From Candidatus Rubrivivax defluviihabitans (lineage in GTDB: Bacteria; Pseudomonadota; Gammaproteobacteria; Burkholderiales; Burkholderiaceae_C): 64,000 bases of DNA. The DNA lies in assembly GCA_016709385.1 (NCBI GenBank), contig JADJMW010000001.1:310001-374000 (forward strand), in the 5' to 3' direction. Below, piece by piece: positions 8,847 to 16,245 of the stretch. How positions within the stretch are numbered: position 1 is the first letter of the stretch; each line of letters begins with the position of its first letter. A program made the position numbers and the translations under genes. The notes beneath the pieces are model-generated. The model searched no databases. It was given only the letters and a program-made list of their open reading frames with translations, and had not been told where the DNA came from.

Positions 8847-9313
8847 TGGTCTACGCGCTGCTCAAGGCCTTGCACGTGCTGGCCGTGGTGTTGTGGGTGG
8901 GCGGCATGGCCTTCGCGCACTTCTTCCTGCGCCCGGCGCTGGCCACGCTGGAGCCGCCGCAACGGCTGCGCCTGATGCACGCGGTGCTGGGCCGCTTCTT
9001 CGCCGTCGTGCTGTGGGCCGTGGGGCTGTTGCTGGCCAGCGGTCTGTGGATGATCGGTCGCGTCGCGCGCCAGGTGGTGCAGGGCGGCGGTTCGTTCGCC
9101 TGGCCGCCGGACTGGGTGCTGATGACGGCGCTGGGCCTGTTGATGATGGCCATCTTCGGCCACATCCGCTTCGTTCTCTACAAGCGCTTCTCGGCCGCCG
9201 TGAACGGGCAGGACTGGCCGGCGGGCGCGGCGGCGCTGGCGCAGATCCGGCGCTGGGTGGGCGTGAACCTGGCGCTCGGCGTGGTCGTGATCGCGATTGC
9301 ACTGCTGATCTGA
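8846..9313 (+). CDS. CopD-like integral membrane protein
   Basis: A 155-residue membrane protein with four predicted hydrophobic helices (about residues 5-25, 45-68, 86-108, 132-154). The N-terminal helix carries LHVLAVVLWVGGMAFAHFF, a pattern of the CopD/DUF2269-like family in which His residues may bind heme or copper. The function is not known; membership is inferred from this pattern. The ATG overlaps the hslO stop (TGATG). It is the last gene before the large palindrome. Confidence 0.75.
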   Translation: MVYALLKALHVLAVVLWVGGMAFAHFFLRPALATLEPPQRLRLMHAVLGRFFAVVLWAVGLLLASGLWMIGRVARQVVQGGGSFAWPPDWVLMTALGLLMMAIFGHIRFVLYKRFSAAVNGQDWPAGAAALAQIRRWVGVNLALGVVVIAIALLI

Positions 9314-9400
9314 CGGCCCGGTCGGGGCGGGTGGATGTGCGCCACGTTGGCGCCTTGTGAGTCGATCCCGAACTTGTCCTCGCGGTCCCGCATCCTCGCG

Positions 9401-10020
9401 CGTCGGCGACTTTGACTGACCTTCACCCTGCCGGGTCCCGGCCCGGCGGCCGGGTAACTTTCTTCTGCTGGCCCAGAAGAAAGTCACCAAAGAAGAGGGC
9501 CTGAAGACAAAAACCTCTCAGCTCGTTCTTCTCGCTCCGCACGCCCGGCCCAGCGGGTGACCTGACGCCGAGCGGCACATCGCACCACCTGCTCGCTCGT
9601 ACGTTACGGCTCGCTTCGCATCGCCGGGAGGGGCGCTGGGGCTGCAGCGCTCGCTGGCTCGATGACTTCGACGCTCCACAAGCCCACAACGCCGCAGTAA
9701 GACCGCTGCACCGCTGCACCGCTGACCCGCTGAACGATGACGCCAGCGCCGCGTATCGGGTTTGCATTCGCACCCCGCAACCTTCGGGGGCCAAGGGCGA
9801 AGCGAAGCGAGCCCGTAACGTACGAGCGGGCTGCTGTAGCGATCTTCCTCGCGCTGTCAGGTCACCCGCTGGGCCGGGCATGCGGAGCGCGCCGATCGAG
9901 CTGAGAGGTTTTGCATTGAGGCACTCTTCTTTGGTGACTTTCTTCTGTGCCAGCAGAAGAAAGTTACCCGGCCGCCGGGCCGGGACCCGGCAGGGTGAAG
10001 GTCAGCCAAAGTCGCCGACG
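9401..10020. repeat. Large imperfect palindrome (about 620 bp) filling an intergenic gap
   Basis: The left arm (9401-9629) reappears inverted as the right arm (about 9794-10020). The outer 95-100 bp are nearly identical, with two or three mismatches (for example 9415). Further inward, two more blocks match in inverted order: 9535-9567 with 9857-9889, and 9595-9630 with 9796-9830, separated by unrelated bases. Each outer arm itself contains a 10-bp hairpin (CTTTCTTCTG/CAGAAGAAAG at 9458-9483 and 9938-9963). No convincing ORF lies inside; reading frames crossing it are antisense fragments. The right end stops 3 bp before the stop codon of the leftward kinase gene. It looks like a composite intergenic repeat or a non-autonomous mobile element. 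Confidence 0.88.
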
Positions 10021-10023
10021 CCC

Positions 10024-10602
10024 TCACTGGTGGCGGGCGCGCCGCGCACCCGCAGCGGCGCGCGACCGCAGCAGCGGCAGCACCGCATTCACCGCCTGCT
10101 GCAGGCGCGCCGGCCCCGTGCCACCGATCACGGCCCAGGGCAGGCCATGCGCCAGCAGCCATTCGCGCAGCAGCGTGTCGACCGGCGCGCGCACCTGCTC
10201 ACCGTCGCGCTGGTGGCCGTCGGCCACCCACGGCAGGTCCAGCGCCGTGAGCAGGGTCAGCGCCATGCGGGAGTGCAGAGCCATGGCACGTTCGTCGAGC
10301 GAGCGGTCGTCGAAGATCAATCGGCTGTAGACGGCCGTCATCAACGCCGTCGTGTCGCACACCACCACATCGTGCACGGCCGCCGCGGCCTCGATGCGTT
10401 CGTGCTGCTCGTGCAGGATCGCCGCCTGCTCGTGGGCCTGCGGCGTGCGGCCAGCGCGGTCGCACCACTCGCGCAGCAACTCGGGCACCCAGGCCACGCG
10501 CAGGCCGGTGTCCTGCGCCAGGCGTGACGCCAGTTCCGACGCCAGCGTCGTCTTGCCGGTGCTCTCGGCGCCGACGATGCCGATGCGGACCGGCTCAGGC
10601 AT
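10024..10602 (-). CDS. NadR-like P-loop kinase (AAA_28), probable nicotinamide riboside kinase
   Basis: Probably phosphorylates nicotinamide riboside to NMN after uptake. The 192-residue protein starts MPEPVRIGIVGAESTGKTTL; the Walker A motif GAESTGKT is that of the NadR kinase domain. The DNA-binding and adenylyltransferase domains of E. coli NadR are absent. It overlaps the pnuC gene by 8 bp, and PnuC transport depends on a kinase that traps the substrate, so the pairing supports the role. A longer reading to 10659 runs into pnuC and lacks support. Identity of the substrate is inferred. Confidence 0.85.
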   Translation of the reverse strand: MPEPVRIGIVGAESTGKTTLASELASRLAQDTGLRVAWVPELLREWCDRAGRTPQAHEQAAILHEQHERIEAAAAVHDVVVCDTTALMTAVYSRLIFDDRSLDERAMALHSRMALTLLTALDLPWVADGHQRDGEQVRAPVDTLLREWLLAHGLPWAVIGGTGPARLQQAVNAVLPLLRSRAAAGARRARHQ

Positions 10603-11224
10603 GGGCCAGCCGGCGCCAGGTGCGCCAGCCCACGAAGGACAGCACGGTGAACAGCGCATACAGCAAGACCGTCAGCCACAGCCCCTTGCTGGCGAAGAGC
10701 GCCACGCTGACGATATTCACCCCCGCCCACACCGGCCAGTTCTCGACGAATTTGCGGCCGAGCAGCACCTGCCCGGTGATGCTGGCCACCGTGGGCAGGG
10801 CGTCGAAATAGGGCACGTCGCTGTCGGTGCCGTGCTGCAGCAAGGCGCCGAGCAGCGGCCAGGCCGCCAGCGTGGCGGCGGCGGCCAGGCCACGCTGGCA
10901 CGCCGACATGTGGCGCACGACCAGGGGCGCGCTGCCGTCGACGGTGCCGCGCAGCCATTGCCACCAGCCCCAGAAGGCGATGGTCACGAAGAACAGCTGC
11001 AGCGAAGCCTCGCCGTACAGCCGGCTGTTGGCGAACAGCAGCGCATAGAGCAAGGAACTGGCAATGGCCAGCGGCCAGGCCACGGGATTGACGCGCATGT
11101 TGGCCGCCACCATGGCCAGCGCCAGCACGAAGGCCACGATCTCCAGCCACGTGACCGGACTGCCCCAGGCCGTGAAGGCCGGCACCAGCAGCGGGCGGGC
11201 GGCTTGCAGCAGTGCGTCGAGCAC
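10595..11224 (-). CDS. pnuC: PnuC family nicotinamide riboside transporter
   Basis: Inner-membrane carrier of NAD precursors. The 209-residue protein has about seven hydrophobic segments and the family signatures NPVAWPLAIASSLLYALLF, YGEASLQLFF, WGWWQW and ENWPVWAGVNIVSV. It starts at a GTG 15 bp after the ftsB stop and runs into the NadR-like kinase gene by 8 bp, so uptake and phosphorylation are encoded together. No riboswitch-like leader is seen, because the gene sits inside the eno-ftsB operon. Confidence 0.93.
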   Translation of the reverse strand: MLDALLQAARPLLVPAFTAWGSPVTWLEIVAFVLALAMVAANMRVNPVAWPLAIASSLLYALLFANSRLYGEASLQLFFVTIAFWGWWQWLRGTVDGSAPLVVRHMSACQRGLAAAATLAAWPLLGALLQHGTDSDVPYFDALPTVASITGQVLLGRKFVENWPVWAGVNIVSVALFASKGLWLTVLLYALFTVLSFVGWRTWRRLAHA

Positions 11225-11239
11225 CGCGTCAGGCCGCGG

Positions 11240-11518
11240 TCATCTGCGCGCGCTGACCTGGACGAGGATCTCGTCGGGCCGCACCATGCCGAGTTCCGCG
11301 CGCGCCTTTTCCTCGACCATCTCCAGGCCTTCCTTCAGGTCGCTCACCTCGGCCGCCACGCTGACGTTGCGCTCGCGTGCCGCGTCGTTGACCGCCTGCT
11401 GTTCCACCAGCTGCTTGCGCAGGCTCATCACGTAGGGCATGTTGCCCTTGCCGAACCAGAGGTCGGCATGCACCAGCGCGAGCAGCGCGGCGATGAGCAG
11501 CGTGGGCCAGCGCCGCAT
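11240..11518 (-). CDS. ftsB: Cell division protein FtsB
   Basis: Small bitopic divisome protein that links FtsL and FtsQ at midcell. It has 92 residues: an N-terminal membrane helix (about residues 5-20), then a coiled-coil region (LRKQLVEQQAVNDAARERN) and the family end segment MVEEKARAELGMVRPDEI. The gene starts 2 bp after the enolase stop; the eno-ftsB pairing is conserved in many proteobacteria, which confirms the call. Confidence 0.93.
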   Translation of the reverse strand: MRRWPTLLIAALLALVHADLWFGKGNMPYVMSLRKQLVEQQAVNDAARERNVSVAAEVSDLKEGLEMVEEKARAELGMVRPDEILVQVSARR

Positions 11519-11520
11519 GC

Positions 11521-12804
11521 TCAACCAAGGTTGTAGAACGCCGAGCGGCCCGGGTAGCTGGCCACGTCGCCCAGATCTTCCTCGATGCGCAGCAGCTGGT
11601 TGTACTTGGCGATGCGGTCGCTGCGGCTCAAGCTGCCGGTCTTGATCTGCCCGGCATTGCTGCCCACGGCGATGTCGGCGATGGTGCTGTCCTCGGTCTC
11701 GCCGCTGCGGTGGCTGATGACGTTGGTCCAGCCGGCGCGCTTGGCCATCTCGATGGCGGCGAAGGTCTCGCTCAGCGTGCCGATCTGGTTGATCTTGATG
11801 AGGATCGAATTGGCCACGCCCTCGCGGATGCCGCGCTCCAGGATCTTCGTGTTGGTGACGAAGAGGTCGTCGCCGACCAGCTGCACCTTCCTGCCCAGGC
11901 GTTCGTACAGGAGCTTCCAGCCGTCCCAGTCGCCCTCGTGCATGCCGTCCTCGATGCTCACGATGGGGTACTTGCCGACCCAGGTGGCGAGGATGTCGGT
12001 CCACTCGGTGGCGCTGAGCTGCAGGCCTTCACCTTCCAGGTGGTACTTGCCATCCTTGTAGAACTCGCTGGCCGCGCAGTCCAGGCCGATGGCGACCTGC
12101 TCGCCGGGCTTGTAGCCGGCCTTCTCGATGGCCTCCAGGATCATCTGGATTGCCGCCTCATGGCTGGCGACGCTGGGCGCGAAGCCGCCCTCGTCGCCCA
12201 CCGCCGTGCTCATGCCCTTGTCGTGGATGATCTTCTTCAGCGCATGGAAGGTCTCGGCGCCATAGCGCACCGCCTCGCGGAAGGTCGGCGCCCCCACCGG
12301 GATGATCATGAACTCCTGCAGGTCCAGCGTATTGTTGGCATGCGCGCCACCGTTGATGACGTTCATCATCGGCACCGGCAACTGCATGCGGCCCATGCCG
12401 CCGAAATAGCGGTACAGCGGCAGACCGGATTCTTCCGCCGCCGCGCGTGCCACGGCCATGCTCACCGCCAGCATGGCGTTGGCGCCGAGGCGGCTCTTGT
12501 TCTCGGTGCCGTCCAGGTCGATCAGCGTCTTGTCCAGGAAGGCCTGTTCGCTGGCGTCCAGGCCCAGCACCGATTCGCTGATCTCGGTATTGATGTGCTC
12601 CACCGCGCGCAGCACGCCCTTGCCGCCGTAGCGGGCCTTGTCGCCGTCGCGCAGTTCGATCGCCTCGCGGCTGCCGGTGGAGGCACCGCTGGGCACGGCG
12701 GCGCGGCCCATGGTGCCGCTTTCCAGCAGCACGTCGCATTCGACGGTGGGGTTGCCGCGGCTGTCGAGGATTTCGCGGCCGACGATGTCGACGATGGCGC
12801 TCAT
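11521..12804 (-). CDS. eno: Enolase
   Basis: Converts 2-phosphoglycerate to phosphoenolpyruvate; also a component of RNA degradosomes in some bacteria. It has 427 residues, full length. Visible motifs are DSRGNPTVECD, PSGASTGSREA, the magnesium/catalytic regions VGDDLFVTN and LIKINQIGTLSET, and the signature SHRSGETEDSTIADIAV. The ATG at 12804 (MSAIVDIVGREI) gives the canonical N-terminus; a longer reading to 12888 is not supported. It lies between the DUF1330 gene and ftsB on the same strand. Confidence 0.97.
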   Translation of the reverse strand: MSAIVDIVGREILDSRGNPTVECDVLLESGTMGRAAVPSGASTGSREAIELRDGDKARYGGKGVLRAVEHINTEISESVLGLDASEQAFLDKTLIDLDGTENKSRLGANAMLAVSMAVARAAAEESGLPLYRYFGGMGRMQLPVPMMNVINGGAHANNTLDLQEFMIIPVGAPTFREAVRYGAETFHALKKIIHDKGMSTAVGDEGGFAPSVASHEAAIQMILEAIEKAGYKPGEQVAIGLDCAASEFYKDGKYHLEGEGLQLSATEWTDILATWVGKYPIVSIEDGMHEGDWDGWKLLYERLGRKVQLVGDDLFVTNTKILERGIREGVANSILIKINQIGTLSETFAAIEMAKRAGWTNVISHRSGETEDSTIADIAVGSNAGQIKTGSLSRSDRIAKYNQLLRIEEDLGDVASYPGRSAFYNLG

Positions 12805-12832
12805 GATGTTCCTTGAAGTTGGGATGGGGGGC

Positions 12833-13138
12833 TCAGACCGGGGCGGGCACGCCCTCGACCAGGACCATGTTGAAATATTCGGTGGCACCGGCGCGCTTGC
12901 TGCGCACCTGGCGGTAGGTCTCGCTGTCGTAGAAGGCCTTGGCCTGCTCGTAGCTCGGGAAGCGCAGCACGGCCACGCGGTGCGGCTGCCAGTCGCCTTC
13001 CAGCGTTTCGTGGCGGCCGCCGCGCACCAGATATTCGCCGCCCGCGGCCTTCACCGCGGCGGGTGCAGCAGCCATGTACTGCTTGTACCGTTCGGGGTCG
13101 CTGATATTCATCTCGACGATCAGGTACGCGGCGGGCAT
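12833..13138 (-). CDS. DUF1330 domain protein
   Basis: A 101-residue protein of the DUF1330 (ferredoxin-like, dimeric alpha+beta barrel) family. Typical motifs are YLIVEMNISDPERYKQYM, the GGEYLVRGG loop and VLRFPSYEQAKAFYDSETY. Biochemical function is unknown. It sits between kdsA (17 bp gap) and eno (28 bp gap), an arrangement found in several betaproteobacteria, so it is probably co-transcribed with these essential genes. Confidence 0.88.
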   Translation of the reverse strand: MPAAYLIVEMNISDPERYKQYMAAAPAAVKAAGGEYLVRGGRHETLEGDWQPHRVAVLRFPSYEQAKAFYDSETYRQVRSKRAGATEYFNMVLVEGVPAPV

Positions 13139-13155
13139 GGCGGTCTCCACGAGAG

Positions 13156-14013
13156 TCAGCAGCTGAAATCGTTCTCGAGCAGCGGCTGCGCCTTGACGAC
13201 GCGGTCCAGCGCCAGCAGCTGCTCCAGCAGCGCTTTCATGTGCTTCAGCGGCACGGCATTCGGACCGTCGCTCAGGGCATGGGCCGGGTCCGGGTGGGTT
13301 TCCATGAAGACGCCGGCCACGCCCACGGCGATGGCCGCGCGCGCCAGCACCGGCACGAATTCGCGCTGGCCGCCACTGCTGGTGCCCTGGCCGCCGGGCA
13401 GCTGCACGCTGTGCGTGGCGTCGAAGACCACCGGCGCGCCGGTCTCGCGCATGATGGCCAGGCTGCGCATGTCGGAGACGAGGTTGTTGTAGCCGAAGCT
13501 GACGCCGCGCTCGCAGGCCATGAAGACGTCTTCGGGCAGGCCCTTCTCGCGCGCCGCGGCGCGCGCCTTGTCGACCACGTTCTTCATGTCGTGGGGCGCC
13601 AGGAACTGGCCCTTCTTGATATTCACCGGCTTGCCGCTCTGAGCCACGGCGCGGATGAAGTCGGTCTGCCGGCACAGGAAGGCCGGCGTCTGCAGCACGT
13701 CCACCACCGCGGCCACGGCAGGCACCTCGGCCTCGCTGTGCACGTCGGTGAGGATGGGCACGCCGAGCTCTCGTCGCACCTTGGCCAGGATCTCCAGCCC
13801 GCGTTCCATGCCGGGGCCGCGGAAGGTGCTGCCGCTGCTGCGGTTGGCCTTGTCGTAGCTGCTCTTGAAGATGAAGGGGATACCCAGCGCCGAGGTCATT
13901 TCCTTCAGCCGCCCGGCCACGTCCATCTGTAGTTGTTCGCTCTCGACGACGCACGGGCCGGCGATCAGGAAGAAGCGTCGGTCCAGGCCGACCTCGAATT
14001 CACACAGCTTCAT
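13156..14013 (-). CDS. kdsA: 3-deoxy-8-phosphooctulonate (KDO-8-P) synthase
   Basis: Condenses phosphoenolpyruvate with arabinose-5-phosphate to KDO-8-phosphate for lipopolysaccharide inner core. It has 285 residues. Motifs are FLIAGPCVVESEQ, FKSSYDKANRSS, GVPILTDVHS, the lysine in VNIKKGQF, and VFDATHSVQLPGG. The N-terminal Cys seen in metal-dependent enzymes is not obvious at the usual CSCV position; the corresponding segment reads AGPCVVES. The ATG at 14013 lies 10 bp after pyrG. The pyrG-kdsA-eno order is common in proteobacteria. Confidence 0.96.
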   Translation of the reverse strand: MKLCEFEVGLDRRFFLIAGPCVVESEQLQMDVAGRLKEMTSALGIPFIFKSSYDKANRSSGSTFRGPGMERGLEILAKVRRELGVPILTDVHSEAEVPAVAAVVDVLQTPAFLCRQTDFIRAVAQSGKPVNIKKGQFLAPHDMKNVVDKARAAAREKGLPEDVFMACERGVSFGYNNLVSDMRSLAIMRETGAPVVFDATHSVQLPGGQGTSSGGQREFVPVLARAAIAVGVAGVFMETHPDPAHALSDGPNAVPLKHMKALLEQLLALDRVVKAQPLLENDFSC

Positions 14014-14023
14014 CGTCGGCCTT

Positions 14024-15697
14024 TCAGAGTGCGCCGAGCACGGCGCCCACGGCTTCGGTGCCGTCCAGGCGCTGGCGCTGGTGGTCCAGCGCGGCCCTGA
14101 CGTAGCTCGAGAACAGCGGGTGCCCGCCCCAGGGCGTGCTCTTGAACTCGGGGTGGAATTGCACGCCCATGAACCAGGGGTGCGTCGCCGTTGGCAGCTC
14201 GACGATCTCGGTGAGCTGCTCACGCTGCGTCAGCGCGCTGATCACCAGTCCCGCCTGCTGCAGCCTTTCGAGGTAGTGCACGTTGGCCTCGTAGCGGTGG
14301 CGGTGGCGTTCAGTGACCACCGGGCCGTAGATGCGGTGGGCCAGCGTGCCGGGCTTGACGTCGGAGCTCTGAGCGCCCAGCCGCATGGTGCCGCCCAGGT
14401 CGGAACTCGCGCTGCGCTTCTGGATGCTGCCATCGCTGTCCTGCCATTCCTCGATGAGCGCGATGACCGGGTGTTCGCAATGGGGCTCGAACTCCGTGCT
14501 GTTGGCGCCTTCCAGCCCGGCCACATGGCGCGCATATTCGATCGTCGCCACCTGCATGCCCAGGCAGATGCCCAGGTAAGGGATGCCGTGCTCGCGCGCG
14601 TACTGCGCAGCCACGATCTTGCCCTCGATGCCGCGTTTGCCGAAGCCGCCCGGCACCAGGATGGCGTCGAGCTGCGCCAGCTGAGCGGCGGTTTCGGGGG
14701 TCAGTGTCTCGGCGTCGATGTAGCCGATCTCCACGCGGGCGTGGTTCTGGATGCCGGCGTGGCGCAGCGCCTCGTTGAGCGACTTGTAGCTGTCGGAGAG
14801 ATCGGTGTACTTGCCGCACATGCCGATCTTCACGGTGCTCTGCGGATGTTCGACCTCGTGCACCAGCGTGTCCCAGCGCTTCAGGTCGGCCGGCCGCGTG
14901 AGCAGCTGCAGCTTCATGCAGATGAGTTCGTCCAGCCCTTGTTCGTGCAGCAGGCGCGGCACCTTGTAGATGGTGTCCACGTCCCACATGCTGATCACGC
15001 CGTGCGGCAGCACGTTGGTGAACAGGCTGATCTTGTCGCGCTCGTCGTCGGGCACCGGGCGGTCGGCGCGGCACAGCAGCACGTCGGGCTGGATGCCGAT
15101 CTCGCGCAGCTTCTGCACCGTGTGCTGCGTCGGCTTGGTCTTCAGCTCGCCGGCGGCGGCGATCCACGGCACGTAGGTCAGGTGCACGAACGCGGTGTTG
15201 GTGGGGCCCAGGCGCAGGCTCATCTGGCGCACGGCTTCCAGGAAGGGCAGGCTCTCGATGTCGCCCACGGTGCCGCCGATCTCGACGATGGCCACGTCGA
15301 CCTCGGCCGCGCCGCGCTTGACGAATTCCTGGATCTCGTTGGTGACGTGCGGGATCACCTGCACCGTCTTGCCCAGGTAGTCGCCGCGGCGCTCCTTCTC
15401 GAGCACGCTCTTGTAGATCTGGCCGGCGGTGAAATTGTTGCTGCGCTTCATGCGCGTGGTGATGAAGCGCTCGTAGTGGCCGAGGTCGAGGTCGGTCTCG
15501 GCGCCGTCGTCGGTGACGAAGACCTCGCCGTGCTGGAACGGGCTCATGGTGCCCGGATCGACATTGAGATACGGGTCCAGCTTGATGAGGGTGACCTTGA
15601 GGCCGCGCGATTCGAGGATCGCTGCCAGGGAGGCCGCCGCGATGCCCTTGCCGAGGGAGGACACCACACCGCCGGTGACGAAGACGAACTTGGTCAT
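14024..15697 (-). CDS. pyrG: CTP synthase
   Basis: Makes CTP from UTP using glutamine or ammonia. It has 557 residues in two domains: an N-terminal synthase (MTKFVFVTGGVVSSLGKG P-loop-like start) and a C-terminal class I glutamine amidotransferase with the nucleophile in LGICLGMQ and the His-Glu pair in GVQFHPEF. The ATG at 15697 gives the standard N-terminus; upstream in-frame codons reach into the cobalamin riboswitch region and are rejected. It is the first gene of the leftward pyrG-kdsA-DUF1330-eno-ftsB-pnuC-kinase operon. Confidence 0.97.
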   Translation of the reverse strand: MTKFVFVTGGVVSSLGKGIAAASLAAILESRGLKVTLIKLDPYLNVDPGTMSPFQHGEVFVTDDGAETDLDLGHYERFITTRMKRSNNFTAGQIYKSVLEKERRGDYLGKTVQVIPHVTNEIQEFVKRGAAEVDVAIVEIGGTVGDIESLPFLEAVRQMSLRLGPTNTAFVHLTYVPWIAAAGELKTKPTQHTVQKLREIGIQPDVLLCRADRPVPDDERDKISLFTNVLPHGVISMWDVDTIYKVPRLLHEQGLDELICMKLQLLTRPADLKRWDTLVHEVEHPQSTVKIGMCGKYTDLSDSYKSLNEALRHAGIQNHARVEIGYIDAETLTPETAAQLAQLDAILVPGGFGKRGIEGKIVAAQYAREHGIPYLGICLGMQVATIEYARHVAGLEGANSTEFEPHCEHPVIALIEEWQDSDGSIQKRSASSDLGGTMRLGAQSSDVKPGTLAHRIYGPVVTERHRHRYEANVHYLERLQQAGLVISALTQREQLTEIVELPTATHPWFMGVQFHPEFKSTPWGGHPLFSSYVRAALDHQRQRLDGTEAVGAVLGAL

Positions 15698-15864
15698 TGC
15701 GTGCGGCACCCGTTGCTGACGAGTACCGTGGTGGAAACTTGAAGTATATCGGTGGGGGTCGGGCGCCCCGCCGCAGGGGTGTCGGTTTTTCGGTGGGCGG
15801 TCGGCGGGGCCGGCGGCGGATGTCAGCCCGGTGAAGCCCGGCTGCGCTAGCATCGCGCTCGCTT

Positions 15865-16100
15865 GCACCAGGTGCCTGCCGCTTGTGTCCCAGGCGGCGG
15901 GTTGAACGGGAAACCGGTGAGCGGCGGTCGGCCCACGATCGCTGCGATTCCGGTGCTGCCCCCGCAACGGTCAGCGAGGAGCGTGCCGCACGACACGCCA
16001 CTGGGCCCCGGGATCGTCTCCAAGGGCCTGGGAAGGCGCGGCAAGCCTCCGGCAGGGGTCACACCCCAAGCCGGCACTCGCGAGCCCGGATACCGGCCCG
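15865..16100 (+). promoter_or_regulatory. Cobalamin (B12, AdoCbl-type) riboswitch
   Basis: The btuB leader carries the conserved cobalamin-riboswitch blocks in order: CAGGTGCCTGCC (about 15869), GGGAAACCGGTGA (15908), TCCGGTGCTGCCCCCGCAACG (about 15949, of which the first 20 bases are conserved), the B12-box region GCCACTGGG (about 15998), GGGAAGGCG (about 16030) and the closing GAGCCCGGATACCGGCC (16082). Ligand binding is expected to repress btuB translation or transcription. Between it and the btuB start lie about 145 bp with short hairpins that may form the expression platform. No poly-T terminator is visible there, so translational control is more likely. Confidence 0.95.
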
Positions 16101-16245
16101 GTGCATGGGAAGCCGGTATTGCGGCGGGCAATGCCTGGGTGGCTGCGGGCCGGGCAAGGCTGCAGCGGGGCCTGGGCGCGAATGCCTCTTGCGAGACCGG
16201 CGATGCAACGCTGGGCCGCACGGGGTGTGCGGCTGGAGGCCCGAG

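Noticed and set aside
9590..9830. CRISPR-like repeats in the palindrome centre
   Set aside because: The repeats are inverted and of two copies only; there is no array of direct repeats with unique spacers.
9423..9881. ORFs inside the large palindrome
   Set aside because: They are composed of the repeat sequence, have no family resemblance and appear as mirrored fragments on both strands.
15821..15853. Promoter for the cobalamin riboswitch transcript with TAGCAT at 15848
   Set aside because: The -10-like hexamer is plausible, but no -35 element at correct spacing could be identified, so it is not listed as a feature.
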